From contig CAZZKV010000029.1 of NCBI GenBank assembly GCA_964654665.1, positions 1 to 32,691 of the forward strand: 32,691 nt of DNA, read 5' to 3'. Made by a program: the position numbers and the translations under genes. How positions within the stretch are numbered: the stretch's first letter is position 1; the number at the start of each line of letters is the position of its first letter. This DNA comes from CALCKU01 sp964654665 (GTDB lineage: Bacteria; Pseudomonadota; Alphaproteobacteria; Caulobacterales; Maricaulaceae). Shown piece after piece: positions 8,498-15,956 of this stretch. The notes under the pieces are model-generated. The model had not been told where the DNA came from, did no database searches, and was given only the letters and a program-made list of their open reading frames with translations.

Positions 8498-9124
8498 CTA
8501 TTGCGAAACCCAGACAATACGGGCAATCCATTGGATATTCCGGCGTGACAGAATACGGTCATCATAATCGGGATTGAGCGAAATTAGCTCGACTTTATGG
8601 GCACTCATTTTATGTAATTCCTTGGCCATTACTTCGCCGTCAATAGTTTTAACAACGACGCGGTCGCCGCGGCGAACCGTTTGATTGGGGGCAACCAATA
8701 CGCGGTCGCCATGGCGCAAAACCGGTGACATGGAATCGCCATTGATTTCTAAGGCGTAAATATTTTCATCTTGCAACCCGGGAACGCGAACATCATCCCA
8801 GCTGCCGCCGACAGGAAATCCCGCATCATCAAAATACCCTTCATTGCCCGCCTGCGCGAGGCCAATAACGGGTATAGCCGGGCCGCGGCGGCGATTATCA
8901 GAGGCCAGTCCGGCAAAATCATCAAAATCCATACCCACAACGGCCAGAACCTTGGATAGGCTTTCTGTTGATGGCCAGCGTTTCTTGCCCTCTCCGCTTA
9001 TACGTTTGGATTTATTAAATGTCGTTGGGTCAAGCCCCGCCTGTTTGGCAAGACCAGAGGGGGATGTGGAATGGGCGCGAGCCAAACGGTCCAGCGCGGC
9101 CCAAATGTCGGTATGGGTAAACAT
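8498..9124 (-). CDS. S24/LexA-like transcriptional repressor (HTH plus peptidase S24 domain)
   Basis: 208 aa. An N-terminal XRE-type helix-turn-helix (about 5-65; SPSGLAKQAGLDPTTFNKSKR) is joined to a LexA/CI-like peptidase domain. The catalytic serine is in NGDSMSP (Ser131) and the general-base lysine in EVMAKEL (Lys168). An Ala-Gly pair in LAQAGNEGYFDD (92-93) sits where LexA-like proteins cleave themselves, so RecA-stimulated autocleavage is possible. Similar proteins are common single-copy chromosomal genes in alphaproteobacteria, and no phage genes are nearby, so I do not call it a prophage repressor. It converges on the preceding plus-strand gene with a 3-bp gap. Its targets are unknown. 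Confidence 0.85.
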   Translation of the reverse strand: MFTHTDIWAALDRLARAHSTSPSGLAKQAGLDPTTFNKSKRISGEGKKRWPSTESLSKVLAVVGMDFDDFAGLASDNRRRGPAIPVIGLAQAGNEGYFDDAGFPVGGSWDDVRVPGLQDENIYALEINGDSMSPVLRHGDRVLVAPNQTVRRGDRVVVKTIDGEVMAKELHKMSAHKVELISLNPDYDDRILSRRNIQWIARIVWVSQ

Positions 9125-9163
9125 ATGGCGTGTTTAGGTAAAAATTCCTATCACGTCAAATAA

Positions 9164-9190
9164 AAACCGCAAGCCAAAGACCTGCGGTTT
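9164..9190 (-). terminator. Intrinsic terminator of the downstream amt gene
   Basis: AAACCGCA (9164-9171) and TGCGGTTT (9183-9190) form an 8-bp stem with an 11-nt loop. Read on the minus strand, it follows the amt stop at 9226 and continues into TTTTTATTT, so it fits a rho-independent terminator separating amt from the S24 repressor gene. Confidence 0.75.
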
Positions 9191-9225
9191 GTTTTAAAAG
9201 AGGGCCGGTTAAGGCGCTTATAGGT

Positions 9226-10491
9226 TTAATTATAAGCGTTCTCGCCGTGCAGGCTGGTATCGAGACCTTCATATTCCTGTTCCTCGGTGACACGTAAGCC
9301 TAGAACCGCCTTAAGGATAGCCAAAATAATCGCACTGGCGATTACGGACCAGAGCACAACAGCGAGTGTGCCTTGTAGCTGCACGGCAAAGTTTCCATCT
9401 CCGGTTCCGCCCAGCGCGGTAGATGAGAGGAATGGCAATAATAAAATACCCAGAATTCCGCCGACACCATGAACGGCGAAAACATCCAGACTATCATCGA
9501 TTTTCAATTTCACGCGGATAAGGTGAACGGCGAAATAGCAAAGCAGTCCACCCGCAAGGCCTATCAGCAGCGCTCCGCCCGGACCCAGTACGCCCGCCGC
9601 GGGAGTGACCGTTGCCAGACCGGCAATTGTACCGGTGGCTGCGCCGACAAGGGTTGGTTTTTTATGAGTAATGGCTTCGATGGTAACCCAGACCAATGTG
9701 CCGACAGAGGCGGCAATATGGGTGACTAATAATGCCATACCTGCCCCGCCATCTGCGGCGAGTTGCGAGCCGCCGTTAAAGCCAAACCAGCCAACCCATA
9801 ACATTGAAGCGCCCATCATAACGATAGCAGGACGATGGGGCACAGCCAGATCATTGGGAAAGCCTTTGCGTTTACCCAACATAAATACATATACCAGAGC
9901 CGAGACGCCAGCCGTGGCATGGACAACCAGACCGCCAGCAAAATCAATAACGCCTTTTTCTGCCAGCCAGCCGCCGCCCCATATCCAATGGGTGACCGGG
10001 GCATAAACAACCAAAAGCCAGAGTGCGGTAAAAATCAATACAGGCAAGAATTTAACCCGTTCGACAAAGGCGCCGACGATCAATCCGGGGGTGATCACAG
10101 CAAAGGTCATTTGGAAGGCCAGAAAGACGGATTCAGGGATGGATCCGCTAACAGCATCGCGTCCAAGGTTTTTCAAAAACAGATTGTCCAATCCGCCCCA
10201 CCAGCCATTGGCACCTCCAAAGGCAATAGAGTAACCGGCGATAACCCAAATGATAGAGGCTAGCGCGGCAATGGCGTAAATCTTCATTAAGACGGAAAGA
10301 TAATTTTTAGCCCGTACCAGCCCGCCGTAAAATAGCGCAAGACCGGGAAGGGACATCAATAAAACCAGAGCGGTGGCCGTTAAAACCCAGGCCGTATCAC
10401 CCGAATTTATGACGGCATCTTCAGCGAAAGCTGTTGTTGGTATGGCCAAAGCCATAAAGGCGCCGATAGCGGCTCTTAATAATCTCTGCAT
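9226..10491 (-). CDS. amt: Ammonium transporter, Amt family (second of a tandem pair)
   Basis: 421-aa Amt/Mep/Rh channel for ammonium uptake, with about 11 membrane helices after an N-terminal signal peptide (ends near PTTAFAED). The pore twin histidines are in FAGGLVVHATAGV and DVFAVHGVGGILG. The signature region TLVGAATGTIAGLATVTPAAG is present, as is a cytoplasmic tail ending GLRVTEEQEYEGLDTSLHGENAYN, the region that contacts PII (GlnK) proteins in the family. No glnK/glnB lies next to it. It is 243 bp downstream of a second, clearly different amt and is separated from it by a terminator, so each may have its own control. Confidence 0.96.
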   Translation of the reverse strand: MQRLLRAAIGAFMALAIPTTAFAEDAVINSGDTAWVLTATALVLLMSLPGLALFYGGLVRAKNYLSVLMKIYAIAALASIIWVIAGYSIAFGGANGWWGGLDNLFLKNLGRDAVSGSIPESVFLAFQMTFAVITPGLIVGAFVERVKFLPVLIFTALWLLVVYAPVTHWIWGGGWLAEKGVIDFAGGLVVHATAGVSALVYVFMLGKRKGFPNDLAVPHRPAIVMMGASMLWVGWFGFNGGSQLAADGGAGMALLVTHIAASVGTLVWVTIEAITHKKPTLVGAATGTIAGLATVTPAAGVLGPGGALLIGLAGGLLCYFAVHLIRVKLKIDDSLDVFAVHGVGGILGILLLPFLSSTALGGTGDGNFAVQLQGTLAVVLWSVIASAIILAILKAVLGLRVTEEQEYEGLDTSLHGENAYN

Positions 10492-10608
10492 AGCGAATTC
10501 CCCTCGCGTGATTTTCTTTAACTCGCGCGTAACGCTTGATAATAAGGCAGGGGAGTCAGACTGTGTGCACGGCCTGTGAATTAAGGCTTGGCGCCCAAGT
10601 TTTAAACT

Positions 10609-10648
10609 AAAAAGCCCCGGCTTTGCACATTTTTGGTGCAGGCCGGGG
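10609..10648 (-). terminator. Intrinsic terminator between the two amt genes
   Basis: CCCCGGC (10615-10621) pairs with GCCGGGG (10642-10648), extended by inner GCAC/GTGC (10625-10628 and 10636-10639). On the minus strand the stem is followed by CTTTTTAG, a U-run. It lies about 90 bp after the stop of the upstream amt gene and insulates it from the next. Confidence 0.85.
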
Positions 10649-10734
10649 AAGGTATTCGCTCTTCTCTTACGAAGCGCGAGGGGAAAGTTTGTGCGCTCCC
10701 GCCAGATGGCCGGAGCAAAATTTACGCCTTTAGG

Positions 10735-12072
10735 TTAAGTTTGAACAAATTCTGGATAGGCAGGCAGGCCGACTTCGTGGCTGTCCAGCCCGTCATATTC
10801 GACTTGCTCATCAGGACGCAAGCCAATGGTAACTTTCATCGCCATCCAGACCAGAGCGCTGGTGACAACAATAAAGGCACCGATAGAGACGACACCCAGC
10901 GCTTGGACACCAAGTTGCTGGCCAATCGATAATGTCACGCCATTAACTTCGCTTTGCGTATTAAAGGCAACAACAAGGGTACCGAAGATACCGGCGATCA
11001 AGTGAACCGGGATGGCGCCGACAACATCATCAATTTTCAGCTTATCAAGCAGAGGGACTGTAAAGACAACAATCGCGCCGCCTATACCACCTATAATGAT
11101 AGACGATAGGGCGGATGGCGCTAGGGGTTCGGCCGTAATTGCGACAAGTCCTGCTAGAGCGCCGTTCAGTGCAAAGGTCACATCAATCTTCTTATAGATA
11201 AGCTGGGTCAGAGCCACGGCCACAACAACACCGCCAGCCGCTGCCAGATTGGTATTGGCAAAAATCTTGGATACATCTGCGGCATCGGCGATTGTGCCCA
11301 TAGCCAGTTGCGAGCCGCCGTTAAAGCCAAACCAGCCGAGCCAGAGGATAAATGTACCCAATGTTGCGAGCGGAATATTGGATGGCAGGATAGGGTTGAC
11401 TTTGCCATCCGAATATTTGCCTTTACGGGCACCGATAATAATGGCTCCTGTCAGAGCGGCCCAGCCGCCAACAGAATGAACCAGTGTCGATCCCGCAAAA
11501 TCAGAGAAGCCGCGTTGATCAAGCCAGCCTGTACCCCATTCCCATGATCCTGTAATCGGATACAGGAAACCGGTCAGAACGACGACAAAAATGACAAAGG
11601 GCCAAAATTTAATTCGCTCGGCTACAGTACCAGAGACAATAGAGGCCGTTGTGGCACAGAACACCATTTGGAAAAACCAATCAGAGGCGACGGAATAATC
11701 ACCGCCTTCAGAGGCGCCGGCATCCGGCCAATTATAAGGACCAAATGAGCCCATCAGCCCCGTATCCGCGCCTGTATACATAAGATTATAGCCTGTGACC
11801 CAAAACATGAGACCGGCGACAGAGTAAAGGGTAATATTTTTAAGGCATTGCATGGACACATTTTTGCTTTGGACAAGCCCGGCTTCGAGCATGGCAAACC
11901 CTGCTGCCATCCACATGACCAGAAAGCCCCCAATTAAAAAGAGTAATGTGTTAAAGACAAAGGCGTCATTGGCGATGGTCGCTTCCAGCGTTGGCCCCTC
12001 TTGCCCCAGAGCTATGAGCGGCAAGGCGCTGAGCAGAGCCGCTCCGCTGATAATTATTGATAATTTTCGCAT
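10735..12072 (-). CDS. amt: Ammonium transporter, Amt family (first of a tandem pair)
   Basis: 445-aa ammonium channel with a signal peptide (ends near LIALGQEG) and about 11 transmembrane helices. Pore histidines are in FAGSTLVHSVGGWAA and GAIPVHLIAGIFG. The Amt signature PITGSWEWGTGWL and the cytoplasmic tail (PDEQVEYDGLDSHEVG) are present. It differs from its neighbour along most of its length (different N-terminus and loops), so this is not a recent tandem duplication. The 157-bp upstream gap is shared with the divergent DUF952 gene; I saw no convincing sigma-54 -24/-12 element there. Confidence 0.96.
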   Translation of the reverse strand: MRKLSIIISGAALLSALPLIALGQEGPTLEATIANDAFVFNTLLFLIGGFLVMWMAAGFAMLEAGLVQSKNVSMQCLKNITLYSVAGLMFWVTGYNLMYTGADTGLMGSFGPYNWPDAGASEGGDYSVASDWFFQMVFCATTASIVSGTVAERIKFWPFVIFVVVLTGFLYPITGSWEWGTGWLDQRGFSDFAGSTLVHSVGGWAALTGAIIIGARKGKYSDGKVNPILPSNIPLATLGTFILWLGWFGFNGGSQLAMGTIADAADVSKIFANTNLAAAGGVVVAVALTQLIYKKIDVTFALNGALAGLVAITAEPLAPSALSSIIIGGIGGAIVVFTVPLLDKLKIDDVVGAIPVHLIAGIFGTLVVAFNTQSEVNGVTLSIGQQLGVQALGVVSIGAFIVVTSALVWMAMKVTIGLRPDEQVEYDGLDSHEVGLPAYPEFVQT

Positions 12073-12235
12073 GGTTTTCTCTCCATAAATCTTTGCCGGA
12101 TATGTGACGACACTTGGGCATTGCAGCGAGTCCTTTGGCTATAGGGAGCAAATTCTGCTACGGCGCGTTTATTTTCTGTGCGCGAAAATAGAATTTATGC
12201 TCTAATGTTGTGCGCAGACAAAAGAGTTGATGATT

Positions 12236-12586
12236 ATGCCGCCTGATAATAATTTTGACATTATTTATAAAATTTTCCGCGGAGATGAATGGGCGATATT
12301 TACTCAGCAGAAAATATTTTATGGCAGCCATGATGATAAACGTGACGGGTTCATTCATTTGTCAACACAGGCGCAATTACGCGGAACGCTGGACAAACAT
12401 TATACCCAAGGCGCGCCGCTTATCTTGGCGGCGGTGCGCACAGAAGGGCTGGTTGGGTTGAAATATGAGACGTCGCGCGGAGGCGCGCAATTTCCGCATC
12501 TTTATACCCCGCTTGGTTTTGATAATGTGACGCGGCATTGGCCCTTGTCAGCGGATAGTCAAGGGCGCTACGTCCTGCCTGTATAA
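12236..12586 (+). CDS. DUF952 family protein
   Basis: About 116 aa. It matches DUF952: IYKIFRGDEW at the start, the hallmark DGFIHLSTQAQL, and a C-terminal FPHLYTPLGFDNVTRHWPL segment. Its function is unknown; the fold is related to ADP-ribosyltransferase-like domains by family knowledge, but activity has not been assigned. Possible starts are TTG 12227, ATG 12230 and ATG 12236. I chose 12236 because AAAGAG (12221-12226) lies 9 nt upstream of it. The gene is 34 bp upstream of pyrD, a pairing often seen in alphaproteobacteria, probably one transcript. Confidence 0.85.
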   Translation: MPPDNNFDIIYKIFRGDEWAIFTQQKIFYGSHDDKRDGFIHLSTQAQLRGTLDKHYTQGAPLILAAVRTEGLVGLKYETSRGGAQFPHLYTPLGFDNVTRHWPLSADSQGRYVLPV

Positions 12587-12620
12587 TATGGGCCATTAAC
12601 ATATATTAAAGAGGCGTCTT

Positions 12621-13679
12621 ATGTCTTTATTCTATAAAGCTGGAACGGCAGCCATGCGTCTATTACCAGCAGAGGCCGCCCATAAAACAACGATTCAGGC
12701 GCTAAGGGCGGGGCTTGGGCCATCTGCCATGACCGCCCCTGTTCCGATGCTTGAAACCCATATAGGCGGGATGCGCTGGCCAAACCCGATTGGTTTGGCT
12801 GCCGGGTTTGATAAAGATTGCACCGTTCCCGATGCGATGCTGGCCGCCGGCTTTGGCGCGGTTGAATGCGGAACGGTTACGCCCTTGCCCCAAGCGGGCA
12901 ATCCTAAACCCCGTTTGTTTCGCCTGACAGAGGATGCAGCCGTAATTAATCGTATGGGGTTTAATAATAGTGGGCTGGACGTTTTTAAAGCCCGGCTGGT
13001 CCGCCGCCAAGGACGCGGCGGGATTGTCGGGGCTAATCTGGGGGCTAATAAAGACAGTGCTGATCGTATTGGTGATTATACGGCCGGTCTTGAAGCCCTG
13101 TGGGGATTGTCGGATTATTTTACAGTTAATATCAGCTCACCTAACACACCGGGTTTGCGTGATCTTCAGGGCGCAAATGCGATGGATGATCTTTTGGGCC
13201 GTATAGCCGAAGTGCGTGCGGAACTGACAGGGGATAAGCCGAGCTATCCTATTTTCCTAAAAGTGGCTCCAGATCTGGATTTTAGCCAGATTGAGCGCGT
13301 GACCGAGCAAGCGCGAACCTATGGTATGAACGCGATTATTATATCGAACACCACGATAGAGCGGCCCAAAAATTTAAAAAGCCGGTATAAAAACGAAAGC
13401 GGTGGGTTATCCGGCGCGCCGCTTTTTGGGCCGTCAACGGAAATATTGAAAGAGTTTTCTGCCGCAGCTAATGGCAAAATTGACCTTATTGGCGTTGGCG
13501 GGATTGGTAATGGGGCGCAGGCCTATGCGAAAATTCGCGCAGGGGCGAAAGCGGTACAGCTATATTCTGCCCTTGTTTTTCAAGGGCCGGGCCTTATTCA
13601 GACGATTAACCGTGAGGTGCAAGACCGCCTGATGTCAGACGGATTTAAAACGATTGGCGAGGCGGTTGGAACGCTTTAA
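12621..13679 (+). CDS. pyrD: Dihydroorotate dehydrogenase (quinone), class 2
   Basis: 352 aa. It oxidises dihydroorotate to orotate in pyrimidine synthesis and passes electrons to quinone at the inner membrane. Class 2 features: an N-terminal helical extension for membrane and quinone contact (about 1-45), FMN barrel segments AAGFDKD and GFNNSGLD, catalytic-serine region TVNISSPNTPGLRDLQG, and the phosphate-binding end LIGVGGIGNGAQAYAKIRAGA. AAAGAGG precedes the ATG. It is followed by a strong bidirectional terminator at 13722-13760. Confidence 0.96.
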   Translation: MSLFYKAGTAAMRLLPAEAAHKTTIQALRAGLGPSAMTAPVPMLETHIGGMRWPNPIGLAAGFDKDCTVPDAMLAAGFGAVECGTVTPLPQAGNPKPRLFRLTEDAAVINRMGFNNSGLDVFKARLVRRQGRGGIVGANLGANKDSADRIGDYTAGLEALWGLSDYFTVNISSPNTPGLRDLQGANAMDDLLGRIAEVRAELTGDKPSYPIFLKVAPDLDFSQIERVTEQARTYGMNAIIISNTTIERPKNLKSRYKNESGGLSGAPLFGPSTEILKEFSAAANGKIDLIGVGGIGNGAQAYAKIRAGAKAVQLYSALVFQGPGLIQTINREVQDRLMSDGFKTIGEAVGTL

Positions 13680-13721
13680 TGAGCCAAAAGGATGGCGATT
13701 AAAAAAGAGCGAGCAGCCATT

Positions 13722-13760
13722 AAAAAAACCCTCTGAAACTATCTTTCAAAGGGTTTTTTT
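13722..13760. terminator. Bidirectional terminator between pyrD and sciP
   Basis: A-run plus CCCT (13722-13732) pairs with AGGG plus a T-run (13750-13760), continued by TGAAA/TTTCA (13734-13738 with 13744-13748) around a 5-nt loop. Both strands end in a seven-residue U-run, so it can terminate the convergent pyrD and sciP transcripts. Confidence 0.9.
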
Positions 13761-13778
13761 AATTAATAAACCTAAAGC

Positions 13779-14051
13779 TTAGCGATATTGCTGAACGCGC
13801 GTTGTCCGCAGTCCGGCCATGCCATGTGCTTCAATAGAGCGTTGCCACGCCAAAAACTCTTCAGCCGATAAACCATAACGGTCACAGGCCCCTTCCAGAG
13901 TTAATAAACCGCCGCGGACAGCCGCAACAACTTCAGCCTTGCGCCGGATTACCCAACGCACAGTGTTAGGTTTAGGCAAGTCTGCCAAGGTTAAAGGTGT
14001 CCCTTCGGGGCCGATAACCATATTTTCTCTTTTTAAGCGTCTCTCGGACAT
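13779..14051 (-). CDS. sciP: SciP-type CtrA inhibitor (DUF1153)
   Basis: 90 aa, helix-turn-helix protein of the DUF1153 family, recognised along its whole length: GPEGTPLTLADLP, then the NTVRWVIRRKAEVVAAVRGGLL block and YGLSAEEFLAWQ. In Caulobacter crescentus SciP accumulates in G1, binds DNA near CtrA sites and blocks CtrA from recruiting RNA polymerase; it is itself CtrA-activated. Here a full TTAA-N7-TTAA box lies 58-72 bp upstream of the start codon, with GANTC sites further up, which supports the same circuit. It has its own transcription unit, ended by the shared terminator. Confidence 0.92.
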   Translation of the reverse strand: MSERRLKRENMVIGPEGTPLTLADLPKPNTVRWVIRRKAEVVAAVRGGLLTLEGACDRYGLSAEEFLAWQRSIEAHGMAGLRTTRVQQYR

Positions 14052-14108
14052 TTATTCGCCCCTTTTCTTATTATTAGATCAGAGTAAAAAGGGTATAGAG
14101 GCAGGGTC

Positions 14109-14123
14109 TTAAAAACTACTTAA
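14109..14123. promoter_or_regulatory. Putative CtrA-binding box upstream of sciP
   Basis: TTAA (14109-14112), seven bases AAACTAC, TTAA (14120-14123): an exact match to the CtrA full-site spacing TTAA-N7-TTAA. It ends 58 bp upstream of the sciP start codon (14051), where an activator site for sciP would be expected. A second near-match, TTAA-N7-TTAC, is at 14187-14201. Confidence 0.65.
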
Positions 14124-14171
14124 ACTGATGCAAAAAAACGCAATAAAATCATATGTTTACCAAGGTTAACA

Positions 14172-14232
14172 GAATCGGCTTTAGCGTTAATAAAGGTTTA
14201 CGAATTGGCTAGAGAATTGATTCTATTGAGTC
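14172..14232. promoter_or_regulatory. Cluster of GANTC (CcrM-type) methylation sites
   Basis: Three GANTC sites fall within 61 bp: GAATC 14172-14176, GATTC 14219-14223 and GAGTC 14228-14232. They lie in the sciP-mnmA divergent region. GANTC is the target of the cell-cycle methyltransferase CcrM in most alphaproteobacteria, and such sites concentrate in promoters that respond to hemimethylation. Presence of CcrM in this organism is not shown in the window. Confidence 0.5.
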
Positions 14233-14334
14233 TTTTATTCTCTATGCGGGTCTGCAATGTATCGACTTAGGACAAAACCGGCCCTATATGGGGGGCGAAA
14301 AGGTAAAGGCTTTAACGATTGAGACGCCTTTGGA

Positions 14335-15507
14335 ATGACGATAATGATAAATGATAATCAGAAAACGGCCCAAAACCTTAATAGCCTTGGCTTTGCTAAG
14401 CCGCCATCCCAAACGCGGGTTGTTGTTGCGATGAGCGGCGGCGTGGATAGTTCTGTCTGTGCGGCTATGCTGGCGCGCGAGGGTTATGATGTTATTGGCG
14501 TGACGCTGCAACTTTATGATCATGGGGCTGCGGTTCAAAAAGCGAAAGCCTGTTGCGCGGGGCAGGATATTTATGATGCCAAACGCGTGGCAGAGATGAT
14601 GGGGTTTCCGCATTATGTTCTGGATTATGAAAGCCATTTTAAGGAACAGGTGATCGAAGATTTCGCAGATACCTATTTAAAAGGGGCAACGCCTATCCCG
14701 TGTGTGCGTTGTAATCAAACGGTGAAATTTAAAGACTTGTTGCAGGTTGCTCGTGATCTTGAGGCCGATTGTATGGCAACAGGGCATTATATTAAAAGAG
14801 TGATGGGGCCAGAGGGACCGGAATTACACCGTGCCCATGATTACGGCAAAGACCAAAGCTATTTTCTATTTGCGACAACGCGGGAGCAGTTGGATTTTCT
14901 ACGCTTTCCCTTGGGTGGTATGGAGAAACCGGAGACCCGTAGGCTGGCCTCCAAGCTGGGGTTGACTGTCGCGAGTAAGCCCGACAGCCAAGATATTTGC
15001 TTTGTCCCCACGGGGAAATATACGGATGTTATTGAAAAAATCCGTCCCTCTGCGGCCAAACCCGGTAACTTTATTCATAGCGATGGCCATGTTTTAGGAA
15101 CGCACCGCGGTGTGATGTATTACACAATTGGCCAGCGCCGCGGATTAGGTCTGCCGGATGGTTCTGGAGCCGATCCGTTATTTGTGATCCATATCGATGC
15201 GGGTAAAAATGAAGTCATATTAGGCCCGCGCGCCGCGCTGAAGCGTTCAAAAATATGGTTGACTGATATTAATTGGATTGGACCGGGTGATTTTGACGCT
15301 GCGCTGGACGGGCAATCCGTGAAAGTCAAAGTCCGTTCAACCCGCCCGCCAGTCCCTGCACGGTTTCAGCTTAGCGGCGACGATATTATTATTGAGTTGG
15401 AAACGGCAGACGAGGGCATTTCTCCTGGTCAGGCCTGTGTGTTTTATGCCTCAGACATGGCTGCGGCGCGTACGCTGGGCGGGGGTTGGATTACACAAAC
15501 GGCTTAA
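14335..15507 (+). CDS. mnmA: tRNA-specific 2-thiouridylase MnmA
   Basis: 390 aa. It forms 2-thiouridine at U34 of Lys, Glu and Gln tRNAs using ATP and a persulfide relay. The PP-loop SGGVDSS is at 34-40. The two catalytic cysteines correspond to Cys126 (CVRCNQTVKF) and Cys222 (SQDICFVPTGKY). The C-terminal domains with YYTIGQRRGLGL and EGISPGQACVFY are complete. The first ~25 residues are poorly conserved; ATG 14344 is an alternative start with GGA 9 nt upstream. It is divergent from sciP. Confidence 0.95.
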   Translation: MTIMINDNQKTAQNLNSLGFAKPPSQTRVVVAMSGGVDSSVCAAMLAREGYDVIGVTLQLYDHGAAVQKAKACCAGQDIYDAKRVAEMMGFPHYVLDYESHFKEQVIEDFADTYLKGATPIPCVRCNQTVKFKDLLQVARDLEADCMATGHYIKRVMGPEGPELHRAHDYGKDQSYFLFATTREQLDFLRFPLGGMEKPETRRLASKLGLTVASKPDSQDICFVPTGKYTDVIEKIRPSAAKPGNFIHSDGHVLGTHRGVMYYTIGQRRGLGLPDGSGADPLFVIHIDAGKNEVILGPRAALKRSKIWLTDINWIGPGDFDAALDGQSVKVKVRSTRPPVPARFQLSGDDIIIELETADEGISPGQACVFYASDMAAARTLGGGWITQTA

Positions 15508-15587
15508 TGTTATGGCAGGGTTAAACCGTGCTGGATTTTCTGCCGAATATGACCTATATTGGTCTCTTTATTTCACTGGAGACTTTT

Positions 15588-15791
15588 ATGGCGATTATGA
15601 AATCAGTTCAGATTATGAGCGAATCGGCAAAATCATTTGAAGATGCAATTCAACAAGGTGTGACGCGTATGTCCAAGACGGTCAAGAATATCAAGTCTTG
15701 CTATATTAATGACCAAAGCTGTGTTGTTGATGATGGCAATGTTACATTATTCCGCGTTAATATGCAGGTTACATTTCAAGTTAAGGATTAA
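15588..15791 (+). CDS. Dodecin family flavin-binding protein
   Basis: 67 aa. Dodecins assemble into hollow 12-mers that store flavins. The sequence follows the family pattern: KSVQIMSESAKSFEDAIQQGV, the SKTVKNIKSCYINDQSC helix-strand, then LFRVNMQVTFQV at the end. ATG 15588 is chosen because GGAG (15578-15581) precedes it and the product then has normal dodecin length; a longer reading from 15528 adds a non-homologous extension. The tryptophan that stacks on the flavin in archaeal dodecin (in a DNVVWAEV context) is a serine by my alignment (IKSCY), as in some other proteobacterial members, so flavin binding may differ. Confidence 0.85.
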   Translation: MAIMKSVQIMSESAKSFEDAIQQGVTRMSKTVKNIKSCYINDQSCVVDDGNVTLFRVNMQVTFQVKD

Positions 15792-15956
15792 AATTTGAAC
15801 ACGGCCAGAAAACCATGGCCAGATAGCCAATATGATGAGGTCTCGTTATTTTGGTGTAAATTTCCTAATTTATAACCTTAAATTTACTTGGTATTTTAAG
15901 TAGTTTCTTTTATGAATGCAAACAGGGCGCTTATAGTGCTAGGGATGCAATTTTAA

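Noticed and set aside
12137..12160. Possible sigma-54 promoter in the amt/DUF952 gap
   Set aside because: The GG-N10-GC spacing is not met on either strand; only a short AGCA/TGCT inverted repeat is present.
15528..15587. 20-residue N-terminal extension of the dodecin frame
   Set aside because: It has no dodecin homology and the ATG at 15588 has a ribosome site and gives the family's normal length.
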